Shown here one piece after another: positions 8,461 through 16,311 of a stretch of DNA of 64,000 nucleotides. Where the stretch lies: positions 280,904-344,903 of the forward strand of contig NZ_KE340383.1 of assembly GCF_000413935.1 (NCBI RefSeq), written 5' to 3'. Origin of the DNA: Acinetobacter colistiniresistens. Lineage in GTDB: Bacteria; Pseudomonadota; Gammaproteobacteria; Pseudomonadales; Moraxellaceae. Under the pieces are notes generated by a model, which worked only from the letters and a program-made list of their open reading frames with translations, had not been told where the DNA came from and did not search any database. The position numbers and the translations under genes are program-made. Each line of letters begins with the position of its first letter. The stretch's first letter is position 1.

Positions 8461-9696
8461 TTAGGGTTTTAATAAACCTTGAGGTATACGAGGGAATAAA
8501 GTTGCTTGGCGTATATCATTTACTCCCATAAAGGTTGCAACAAGCCTATCAAAACCAATTGAAAAACCTGAATGAGGTACACAACCGTGACGACGTATAT
8601 CAACAAACCAAGCGAATTCATCCAAGTCATGGCCAAAATATTCTAGATTTGCTTTGAGTTCTTCATAGTCAGAAACTCGTGTACCACCACCAACTATCTC
8701 ACCTTGTCCCATATGAGAAAAGAGATCATTCGATGGGCTTAAATCATAGTTATCTGTACTATGAGCGAACCAAAAGTTTTTTAGACTCATTGGAAAATCA
8801 GTTATAAAATATGGTACTTTTACATGTTTACCAATTGCATTGTTATGCTCTTCTGTATAATCATTTCCATAATCAAATAAGTATCCTAATTCGTTAAGTA
8901 AAGTTACAGACTCATCATACGTAATACGTGCAAATGGTTTCAGTAACTGATCCAAATGTTCTGTCCCTAACTGAGCTTTTGCATATAAATCGGTATGCTT
9001 TTTGAGTTTTTCTGCGATAAAGTGGATTAAGTCCTGTTCCATTTGCATAATTTCATCATTACTAGCCCATGCCAAATCTACTTGCAATTGCCAAATTTCA
9101 ACCAGATGTATACCTGTTGCATCAGTTTCTCGTCGAAAAGAGGGATTTAATGCATAGACTCTTTCTACCCCACTAACTAGCGCATCAGCATACATCCATG
9201 GACTTTGGATAAGAGTCGCAACCTGTTTTCCGTAATAAGGAAACGTAAATACATCACCACTACAAACACAAGATGCATTTGTTAAAATTGGGGTTTGAAC
9301 CAACATACAATTTTGATCATCCAAAAATTCAAAAGCATATTTTCTAACAAGATGGCGAAACTCTGCTGTAGCTCGAAAGAAATTATTACGTATGCCTAAG
9401 TGTCGATGTTCAAGGTCTTTGTAGTTATATTGATTAATATCGATAGGTAATGGCTCTGCTGTATGCAATACATTTAAAGTACATAAAGGATCTTTTTCTG
9501 AAATATCACCATTTAATTGTACTATTGATTGTAATGGCAAGTTTTCTAAAAAATGATCTTTATCATCTACACGCCAATTATGTATTTGGTTATTTTGTCG
9601 AATCGAGACATTAAAAATCCCTTTTTCCAATAATTGAATTTGTTCAATCCAACCTGCCGCGACCAATTGTTGTTGTGTATTTCTTAGATTTTGCAT
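8461..9696 (-). CDS. Asparaginyl-tRNA synthetase-like class II adenylating enzyme
   Basis: 411 aa with a short, divergent OB-fold-like N-terminus (1-85) and a class IIb synthetase core. Motif 2 reads FRRETDATGIHLVEIWQLQ, where canonical AsnRS has an R-H-L triplet before the acidic/aromatic segment; motif 3 reads GFSIGFDRLVATFMGVNDIR, keeping the ATP-binding Arg. YALNPSFRRE and the GGGTRVSDY loop support an Asn/Asp-type active site. AGGAG precedes the ATG. It lies inside a sulfur-relay and flavoenzyme operon, not with translation genes. Known precedent: synthetase paralogues can make amino-acid amides or activated intermediates. I infer a paralogue that adenylates Asp, Asn or a related acid; ordinary tRNA charging is not excluded. 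Confidence 0.8.
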   Translation of the reverse strand: MQNLRNTQQQLVAAGWIEQIQLLEKGIFNVSIRQNNQIHNWRVDDKDHFLENLPLQSIVQLNGDISEKDPLCTLNVLHTAEPLPIDINQYNYKDLEHRHLGIRNNFFRATAEFRHLVRKYAFEFLDDQNCMLVQTPILTNASCVCSGDVFTFPYYGKQVATLIQSPWMYADALVSGVERVYALNPSFRRETDATGIHLVEIWQLQVDLAWASNDEIMQMEQDLIHFIAEKLKKHTDLYAKAQLGTEHLDQLLKPFARITYDESVTLLNELGYLFDYGNDYTEEHNNAIGKHVKVPYFITDFPMSLKNFWFAHSTDNYDLSPSNDLFSHMGQGEIVGGGTRVSDYEELKANLEYFGHDLDEFAWFVDIRRHGCVPHSGFSIGFDRLVATFMGVNDIRQATLFPRIPQGLLKP

Positions 9697-9714
9697 GTGA
9701 TACTCCTGATACTA

Positions 9715-9954
9715 TTAGATGGTTAAAATCACTTCATGTTTATTGAATAATTCAGTTAAAAAATCATTACTAATACATTCCGCATATGGAGATATATGCT
9801 TCAAAGGTTCTGTTGACCATATAAAATGTGGCTGGTTCGTGAAACTACGGCTAAATATGGATTCTGCAACCAATAAAACTACATCGTTCTTAATTCTAAT
9901 TTCTTGATACTTTTCAATAGCATTTAAGCTTGTCAAAATAACTAAACGGCTCAT
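9715..9954 (-). CDS. DsrH/TusB-like sulfur relay protein
   Basis: A 79-aa protein, third of three consecutive small DsrE-superfamily-like ORFs; it overlaps the preceding DsrF-like gene by 4 bp. The opening MSRLVILTSLNAIEKY and the IKNDVVLLVAESIF segment fit the short TusB/DsrH fold, which is usually 85-100 aa. In TusBCD, TusB is the structural small subunit of a hexamer that takes a persulfide from TusA. Sequence similarity at this length is weak; the call leans on order (E-F-H) and on TusA upstream. Confidence 0.65.
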   Translation of the reverse strand: MSRLVILTSLNAIEKYQEIRIKNDVVLLVAESIFSRSFTNQPHFIWSTEPLKHISPYAECISNDFLTELFNKHEVILTI

Positions 9955-10295
9955 AAGAAAAATGCCTTATCATATCGATTGATATATGCTGAAAATTGCT
10001 CATTCGTTAGAAATTGCACTGGAAATTTTGTTCCATATTCCTCAAGCCCCCTTTGATCCAAATCGGATTTTCGCACAACCAAAGGAACATCACTTTCTAC
10101 TAAAAACTTGTATTGATTAGAAAAATTATAAAACGGACTACTATGATCATGATGTAGAAGATAGACAGCATCATGCCAAAATGCAAAACTCACATCGGTA
10201 TCACTACTAATAGAAAGTGCCATTCGAGCAACTTGCATGTTTATATCAGACATAGCTGGACTTTGACTAAGAACAAATAAAGCGGATACATTCAT
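9951..10295 (-). CDS. DsrF/TusC-like sulfur relay protein
   Basis: 114 aa, starting with the family's MNVSALFVLSQSPAM..INMQVARMALSIS pattern (beta strand, then the helix that packs in the DsrEFH core). It overlaps its neighbours by 4 bp on each side, so translation is tightly coupled. Known TusC/DsrF proteins lack the acceptor cysteine and are scaffold subunits; none is apparent here. With the DsrE-like and DsrH-like genes this gives a complete three-subunit set. Confidence 0.72.
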   Translation of the reverse strand: MNVSALFVLSQSPAMSDINMQVARMALSISSDTDVSFAFWHDAVYLLHHDHSSPFYNFSNQYKFLVESDVPLVVRKSDLDQRGLEEYGTKFPVQFLTNEQFSAYINRYDKAFFL

Positions 10296-10642
10296 TTGGA
10301 GTCTCCTCCAAAGAAGATGATGCGATCTGCCATATTGTATTGCTCTGCAAACGTCATCATATTTTCTATTTGGATTCCTTCCTGAACATTGCTCTCATCT
10401 AATCCAGAAAATTTAGCCATGTTGACGCAAGTAGATACTGTTGCACCTTGAGCAATTAGTTTTCTTAAGCGAATAATATGGTTCTTTATGCTTTGTGTCT
10501 GAATAGCATTGTAGATCCCATTACCAATTAAAAAGATGTTGACCTGAAGCCCTTTATCCAAAAAGACCTTAGCCATTTCTAATGCGGCTAATGTGCGACT
10601 TTCCCTAGGCCCACAAGCGAGTACAAAGAAAATATTTTTCAA
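10292..10642 (-). CDS. DsrE/TusD-like sulfur acceptor protein
   Basis: 116 aa. Begins MKNIFFVLACGPRESRTLAALEMAK, typical of DsrE-fold proteins. It carries the likely active cysteine in ATVSTCVNMAKFSGL, placed as in TusD, where it accepts sulfur from TusA as a persulfide; the C-terminal ADRIIFFGG strand is also characteristic. It overlaps the upstream transporter and the downstream DsrF-like gene by 4 bp each. No MnmA (the usual end user of TusBCD in tRNA thiolation) is in the cluster, so the acceptor downstream must be something else or the host's own enzyme. Confidence 0.8.
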   Translation of the reverse strand: MKNIFFVLACGPRESRTLAALEMAKVFLDKGLQVNIFLIGNGIYNAIQTQSIKNHIIRLRKLIAQGATVSTCVNMAKFSGLDESNVQEGIQIENMMTFAEQYNMADRIIFFGGDSK

Positions 10643-11949
10643 TACATGATCCTCATTTCAATTAAAACTACAAATAGTAAGGTTAAAAAACTACTACTGA
10701 TAAAAAGGAACCTCAAATCTGGTTTGTACCAAGAGTTATCTCCAAGAGTTGCATTCACAGTTAAGTTGATGACTGAACTTGGGGAAATAATGAGTGATTG
10801 CACCCAATAACACAGCCAAAGGGTTATAATTATGGGAAGGCTGATTTCATTCGTTAACGGACTAATTAAAGGTGCAACGATACAGAAAGGAATGATGGGA
10901 TGTAGCCCTATTCGACATACCAAGGGCATAACAATTAGTAATAAAATACAAATTAGAAAGCTAGTTAAATACACTGGTATTTGTGAAAAAATGCCTATTT
11001 GTATACCTTCAAAGATATCATAAAGACGTATTGCTAATATGCCACAGGCAATGAATAATATGAGTTCAGGTAGGAGCTTTGTCTGAGCTATATTGATTAA
11101 TTGAAATAAATCTGAGTGGTTATTAATGATACTGCTAGAAAACCAAGTGATAAAACATGCGATAAATATTGATTGAGAATATGGTTTATGCAGAATAATA
11201 CTCAATGTTAATAATGTACCGAGAAAAATAATAACAGGTAATAGACTCTTCCACCTATTTATGTTTGTGATTGAAATGTCAGGTGGAGTAATTTCTTTAA
11301 TGATGTTTATATTATTACTGAACAAATGATTTGATCTATAAGCATTTAATCCAATTAGTGCAATCATAATAACGATGGCAAATAGACTTATAGACATTAC
11401 ACTGAACCAACTAATCGCTGGAAACATGCTTAATGTTAATAGTACAGGCGCAGAAGTAGGAGCTAAAAGGTTAGCTGTAGCAACTCCGCGAGCAACAATA
11501 TTGGGTATTTCTCTATTGTTTGTCAGTTCTTTCTTACTTAAACCTGCCAACAAGATTGGTATAGTACCCATGTTAAATATAGGTGATATACCAACTGATA
11601 CACCAAGTGTTATCCAAGGGCGACGATGTTGAGTCAGCCACTGTGAGAGTATCTGACTTATCGCACTATTAGCAATTGCACTTCTCAGGAGATTCAGTGA
11701 TACCAACATAATTATGACATCTACATATGGCATGAGTTTATGCCATACCGTTGTCCAGTGATTAGGTAAAATGACTGCAAGTATTAATATGAATAGTGCT
11801 ATCTTTCCACTACGCAGTTTTATCCATGACCAGTGTTGTGTAAATAGAATAGTTAATAATATAAAAACTGCTAGAAGAGCTTGCTCAGGAGCAAAAATTC
11901 GCAGCAATGCTAATAATAGCCATAATCCAGAACGTAAATTAATTATCAT
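10639..11949 (-). CDS. Multi-pass membrane transporter (CitM/DcuC/anion-permease-like)
   Basis: 436 aa with about eleven hydrophobic helices spread along its length and a conserved-looking re-entrant region GVSVGISPIFNMGTIPILLAG and APTSAPVLLTLSM, reminiscent of ion-transporter superfamily permeases for anions or dicarboxylates. No ABC or MFS signatures are seen. It overlaps the flavoprotein gene upstream by 11 bp and the DsrE-like gene by 4 bp, so it belongs to the operon. It could import the precursor or export the product; the substrate is not deducible. Confidence 0.72.
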   Translation of the reverse strand: MIINLRSGLWLLLALLRIFAPEQALLAVFILLTILFTQHWSWIKLRSGKIALFILILAVILPNHWTTVWHKLMPYVDVIIMLVSLNLLRSAIANSAISQILSQWLTQHRRPWITLGVSVGISPIFNMGTIPILLAGLSKKELTNNREIPNIVARGVATANLLAPTSAPVLLTLSMFPAISWFSVMSISLFAIVIMIALIGLNAYRSNHLFSNNINIIKEITPPDISITNINRWKSLLPVIIFLGTLLTLSIILHKPYSQSIFIACFITWFSSSIINNHSDLFQLINIAQTKLLPELILFIACGILAIRLYDIFEGIQIGIFSQIPVYLTSFLICILLLIVMPLVCRIGLHPIIPFCIVAPLISPLTNEISLPIIITLWLCYWVQSLIISPSSVINLTVNATLGDNSWYKPDLRFLFISSSFLTLLFVVLIEMRIMY

Positions 11950-13465
11950 GTTTTAATCGCTGAGAGATACCATACATTAGTGCTTTACTAGTAAGTGCGG
12001 AACCTGCAATAAATTGGCACTTGGGACCTATTCTTTTCATAGCGGCATAGCCACCGAAGAACAGCCCAGGTACACTAGACATACAATTTTCATCTAGTAA
12101 CGGAAAACCATCTGAACTCTTTATTTGATGTTGTAAATCACTTAAGGGCTTTATTTTATTGATCTCATATTTATAACCAGTGCCAAGAATTAAGTGGTCT
12201 ACATACTCACATTGCCCACTACGTGCTTTAAGTTCTAATTTTCCATCGGATAAAACATTGGCTTGTATTAAATCGAATTTTGGAATTATTTTTAGCTTAT
12301 CCCATTGATTAATCAACTTCATTTTTGGCTCAGTAGTTCCTTTTAATAAATAGGATAAGAACCGCTTTTGTATAAATGAAGGTAGACGATAAACAAAACT
12401 ATCAGCATTCTTAGAACACCATTTGTAGAGATGATTTCCTGGTGAATGTAAATTACGAAAGATGAGATTGCTATCACGAATTAATAATTTTACTTGTGCC
12501 CCACTATCAATAGCTAGTATTGCATGTTCAGCAGCACTTTGACCTGCGCCTATTACTGCAATTTTATAATCTTTGGATAAGGTGTTCGGAATATTTGTAT
12601 CACTTGAATGTGTGAAATTTTTACTAGGAATTTGACGTAAAATTTTTGGAATATTCTCCATTCCTTTAAGACCAGCACACCAAACCAAATTACGACATTT
12701 TACAGTTTGGTATTGATCCGCCATTCGTAGTTGTACATTGTAGCTATTGTCCTGATAGTCTACTTTTTCAGCAGTAAATGGTAATGGAGTTAGATTTTGT
12801 TTTGTGACGAAGTAATTGAAATACGCTAAAGCTAGAGGCATCGAAACAGGTTGATCAATTGGAACACCAATACACTGAGCAAAGCTTATAAAGTCCATGT
12901 CATTTATAGGTGTATTGATACCTGATGCAGCAGCAGGAGAGCGGAGATCATTTGGCAAAATATGATATAGCCAAAAGCTGAATGGTTCGCCAAGCCACAA
13001 GTAATTTAAACCAGCATGTTCAGCATGTGCTGCTAAAGAGGCTCCACTAGGCCCAGCACCAACAATAACCAAATCATATGAATTTTCTATTGGAAGCTTT
13101 TTCGTTTGTACTTCTAAAGAATCTAAGCCACGTTTAGAGCAGTTAAATGTCAATGATAAACTACCAAGAGTTCCCAATGCAATAATAGGAAAAAATTTAC
13201 CAGATTCGGAGAGAACACGTTTATCGAGAGTTCTAAGTTTTTGGTCTCTGATATTAGATGGTATATGATTAATAATGCGTTGTTCGATATTTAATGCAGT
13301 TAGTGACTCAATGGTAAGTTCATCATAGCCTTCAATCAAAATAAGGCTATTTTTATCTACCCATTTACGATGATGATCAACAATAAGCCATCCTTCACCT
13401 TGATTAACACTCAATACTATAGCCAATTTATTTAATATAACTTTTTGTCTTTGCATGTCAGCCAT
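11939..13465 (-). CDS. FAD/NAD(P)H-dependent monooxygenase-like protein (N-hydroxylase/FMO type) with extra N-terminal domain
   Basis: I prefer ATG 13465 because GGAAAGAG lies just upstream; ATG 13480 is also in frame. About 508 aa. The first 125 residues are a domain I do not recognise. Then come an FAD-binding GAGPSGASLAAHAEHAG, an NAD(P)H-binding VIGAGQSAAEHAI near residue 310, and DHLILGTGYKYE near residue 430, the terminal TGY motif of N-hydroxylating and Baeyer-Villiger/FMO monooxygenases. SidA/PvdA-type relatives hydroxylate side-chain amines. It follows tusA by 31 bp and overlaps the transporter by 11 bp. The substrate is unknown; sulfide oxidation is equally possible. Confidence 0.75.
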   Translation of the reverse strand: MADMQRQKVILNKLAIVLSVNQGEGWLIVDHHRKWVDKNSLILIEGYDELTIESLTALNIEQRIINHIPSNIRDQKLRTLDKRVLSESGKFFPIIALGTLGSLSLTFNCSKRGLDSLEVQTKKLPIENSYDLVIVGAGPSGASLAAHAEHAGLNYLWLGEPFSFWLYHILPNDLRSPAAASGINTPINDMDFISFAQCIGVPIDQPVSMPLALAYFNYFVTKQNLTPLPFTAEKVDYQDNSYNVQLRMADQYQTVKCRNLVWCAGLKGMENIPKILRQIPSKNFTHSSDTNIPNTLSKDYKIAVIGAGQSAAEHAILAIDSGAQVKLLIRDSNLIFRNLHSPGNHLYKWCSKNADSFVYRLPSFIQKRFLSYLLKGTTEPKMKLINQWDKLKIIPKFDLIQANVLSDGKLELKARSGQCEYVDHLILGTGYKYEINKIKPLSDLQHQIKSSDGFPLLDENCMSSVPGLFFGGYAAMKRIGPKCQFIAGSALTSKALMYGISQRLKHDN

Positions 13466-13496
13466 TTTAGCTCTTTCCATTGGTTAAACTTTTGCT

Positions 13497-13727
13497 CTAA
13501 ATTTTTATAACAATCAGAAATTCAGTATCATTTATTCTTTGATCAACACATCCATATTCATTTTTCTGACAAAATAAATAGATATCTTTGACAACGTCTA
13601 AATGATCAGTTATAACTTCTAGATTTTTCAGATCAGAATTATTTTTAAGCATCCTCTTAATCCTTAATATTGGAATAGGACATCTTAGCCCCTGCAGATT
13701 GATACGCCCTAAATCCATATTTTCCAT
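13497..13727 (-). CDS. TusA-family sulfur carrier protein
   Basis: 76 aa with the defining LRCPIPILR motif: Cys16 in C-P-x-P, where persulfide sulfur is carried. Length (about 75-85 aa) and the two-strand alpha/beta pattern fit. GAGG precedes the ATG at 13727. It sits directly downstream of the cysteine desulfurase gene and upstream of the flavoprotein, and DsrEFH-like genes follow. Known: TusA takes sulfur from a desulfurase such as IscS and passes it to TusD. The gene order here mirrors that relay, so a dedicated sulfur chain is the natural inference. Confidence 0.9.
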   Translation of the reverse strand: MENMDLGRINLQGLRCPIPILRIKRMLKNNSDLKNLEVITDHLDVVKDIYLFCQKNEYGCVDQRINDTEFLIVIKI

Positions 13728-13767
13728 AAAATCCTCATATCGTGATCAATTAAATAAAATATGATTA

Positions 13768-15258
13768 TCAATATTCATTTATGACTAAATTTACAAACTC
13801 AACCTCGCCCTTATTTAATTTTTTTAAATGATCTCTGATATATTTTTCCATTACAATTTCAGGTTGTGATAATGGCAAAGGTAGTTCTTTTTCAGATATA
13901 TGAATAAATCCACCAGTTGTATCTTCAATATATTGTTCTTTGTAATAATCAATATGAGATATGATTTCAATTAGTGCGGAAACAACACAATCTATATCTT
14001 CTACAGTGTTGTATAGTCCAAGACTAATGCGAACCATACCTTTATATCGATCAATATAAGCATCAACTTGCTCTTCAGGTAAATCTATGTCATCAGCCAT
14101 GCTCCAAAGTTCTTCTCGTATGAGTGAACGTACATATGGATGAGCACAAAAGCATTGATTCCTGACAGCAATACCAAAGTAATCATTGAGAATAATTGCT
14201 GTGAGTTTATGTGGTAATTTATTAATATTGAAAGAAATAACCCCAACACGATTATGAGGATCTAAATTGCCATATACTGTAATTTGAGGAATCTCGGCTA
14301 ATTTATTTAACAAATATTGAGTAAGAGATTGTTCTTTTGCTTGAACATTATGCATCCCCACTCTTCGTAGGGTGTTAGCTGTAACACCAAGCATAATACT
14401 ACCAACAATATTAGGTGTCCCAGCTAATTCTCGGTCAGGGTAAATATTTGAAATGGCATAATCACTTAATGAAACATCAGTAACCATTCCTCCCCCTAAA
14501 TCGATAGGTTTGGATGAATCTAATAGAACTTTTTTAATGATTAAAACACCTGGTGAGGATGGCGCATACATTTTATGTCCAGCCAAAACCAACGCATCTG
14601 CCTTGCATATGGCTAAATCAATAGGCATATGCGGTCCCATTTGTGCTGCATCTATAATGATATAGCTATCATAGCTATGAGCTAATTTAGCTATTTTTTC
14701 AATTGGGTTAATGATACCTGTAACATTACTCACTCCAGTAACAGCTACATACGATACATCTTTTGTCTTTAATTCTTGTTCAAGTTTCTCAATATCGATT
14801 CCTCCAAGACCAGTTGGTGTATCAAGTAAAGATAAATGTGTTACCTCACTTCGTTGTCTATGTGGTAAATCATTAGAGTGATGTTCCATCAAAGAAACAA
14901 GCACACGAGGCTTTGGATTGATTTGTCGTAATATTTGAGATGCTCGATTAATTGCTGCTGTTGCGCCACTACCCAAAAATATACATGTATAAATCTCAGG
15001 ATCTGCATTAACCAGTTTCAGAATTTCATTAGCAGACCACTCAAAAAGTTGAGTCGATATTTTTGCAGAGTTATGGCTATCACTATGAACATTTGCATAG
15101 TACTTTAGATAATCATTAATAAAATTTACGGAAGGTAGGAATGCCAAACTTGATGCTGTTGAATCCAAATAGCATTGTCGAATGTTCGTTCCCAATCTTG
15201 TTGGATATTTTGTTTCCAATCCTATAAAAAGGTTTCTAATTTGATCCAGATTTATCAT
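13768..15258 (-). CDS. Cysteine desulfurase, SufS/CsdA-like, with C-terminal extension
   Basis: ATG 15258 is preferred (GGTG about 8 bp upstream); in-frame GTG codons at 15273 and 15270 are alternatives. About 496 aa, some 80 longer than SufS. Class V aminotransferase fold: MEHHSNDLP (His stacking on PLP), IIIDAAQMGPH (Asp), and LVLAGHKMYAPSSPG with the PLP-binding Lys near residue 229. The active-site loop AVRNQCFCAHP holds two cysteines near residue 370, where SufS has one. The extra charged C-terminal region is unfamiliar. First gene of the leftward operon; it presumably loads the TusA protein encoded 40 bp downstream with sulfur from cysteine or a related thiol. Confidence 0.88.
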   Translation of the reverse strand: MINLDQIRNLFIGLETKYPTRLGTNIRQCYLDSTASSLAFLPSVNFINDYLKYYANVHSDSHNSAKISTQLFEWSANEILKLVNADPEIYTCIFLGSGATAAINRASQILRQINPKPRVLVSLMEHHSNDLPHRQRSEVTHLSLLDTPTGLGGIDIEKLEQELKTKDVSYVAVTGVSNVTGIINPIEKIAKLAHSYDSYIIIDAAQMGPHMPIDLAICKADALVLAGHKMYAPSSPGVLIIKKVLLDSSKPIDLGGGMVTDVSLSDYAISNIYPDRELAGTPNIVGSIMLGVTANTLRRVGMHNVQAKEQSLTQYLLNKLAEIPQITVYGNLDPHNRVGVISFNINKLPHKLTAIILNDYFGIAVRNQCFCAHPYVRSLIREELWSMADDIDLPEEQVDAYIDRYKGMVRISLGLYNTVEDIDCVVSALIEIISHIDYYKEQYIEDTTGGFIHISEKELPLPLSQPEIVMEKYIRDHLKKLNKGEVEFVNLVINEY

Positions 15259-15426
15259 AGATTTATTCACCACATAATATAAAATATTTTAGGCACAACA
15301 AAAGCAATTTAAATTACACATAATTACTGCAAAAAAAATCCAGCAAAAATTAGTGTGACAATTATTAACACCACTATTAAAAATATGGAAATAAATAAAA
15401 ATTATAGACCTATAAAAATTACTTAA

Positions 15427-15455
15427 TTGACAGGTCTTTATATGATCTTTAATTT
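15427..15455 (+). promoter_or_regulatory. Candidate sigma-70 promoter of the GST-FAD-SDR genes
   Basis: TTGACA at 15427-15432, a 17-bp spacer, then TAATTT at 15450-15455, inside the 300-bp AT-rich gap between the divergent desulfurase and GST genes. It leaves a leader of about 110 bases before the GST start. The gap is the expected place for a LysR operator, but I could not single out one T-N11-A site among many in AT-rich DNA. Confidence 0.5.
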
Positions 15456-15577
15456 TACTTCTGTTTTAATACATCAAACGATTTTCTTTGATATTTATTC
15501 AAACAAAATCAAATATACAAGCAAGCATAAATATTTATTTTATGTACTTTTAAACAAAAATTTAAATGGTAGTACCT

Positions 15578-16180
15578 ATGAGGCTTATAATATCACCAAC
15601 ATCTCCATATTCCCGCAAGGCAAGAGTACTACTACGTGAAAAAGGTTTAGAAGCTATAGTTACAGAAGTAATAACAAATGTTTATGAGTCAAATCTGGTT
15701 ACAAAATACAACCCTCTTGGGCGAGTTCCAGTTTTGAAAGATCAGTCACTTAATATTTATGACAGCATCATAATATGTCAATATTTAAATAATTATCAAC
15801 CTGATATTAAAAAATCAATCTACTCATTATCTAATAGTACATGGGAAGATCAAATACGTGTAGCACTAGCAGATGGAATAATTGATAGTGCCTTACAATT
15901 AGTTATAGAAAGCAGACGACCTATTGAATATCAGTCTTCAATGATTATTGAACGTCATACTGCCCACATTCTTCGTGGGCTTCAGGCTTGTGAAGAACAA
16001 ATCAGTGAATATAAAATCAAATTTGATATCCCAGAAATCGGTTTAGCATGTGCACTTTCCTATTTAAATTTCAGATTACCAAATATTAACTGGGGGAGTA
16101 AATATCACGAACTTTACGAATGGTTTGAAAAAGTTAAACAATATAAATCCATGAAAGAAACAGAGTTCACAATACTATAA
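15578..16180 (+). CDS. Glutathione S-transferase-like protein
   Basis: 200 aa from ATG 15578 (an in-frame ATG at 15566 would add four residues). It starts with the thioredoxin-fold MRLIISPTSPYSRKARVLLREKG, where Ser/Tyr after SP is the glutathione-activating region, then GRVPVLKDQS with the conserved cis-Pro and YDSIIICQYLN contacting the gamma-glutamyl part. A helical C-terminal domain follows. First gene of the rightward branch, divergent from the desulfurase. In a sulfur pathway it may attach or remove glutathione on an intermediate; this is inference. Confidence 0.85.
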   Translation: MRLIISPTSPYSRKARVLLREKGLEAIVTEVITNVYESNLVTKYNPLGRVPVLKDQSLNIYDSIIICQYLNNYQPDIKKSIYSLSNSTWEDQIRVALADGIIDSALQLVIESRRPIEYQSSMIIERHTAHILRGLQACEEQISEYKIKFDIPEIGLACALSYLNFRLPNINWGSKYHELYEWFEKVKQYKSMKETEFTIL

Positions 16181-16311
16181 TTTTTTGTTTATAGGTTTAT
16201 TAACCAAAGAAATGGAGGAAATTAATTTAAACTTACTAAAATATTTTATAGAACAATATTTTTAAGTATTTTTTGTGAATTAATCAACTCCATTTTATTC
16301 AAGGAACATAT

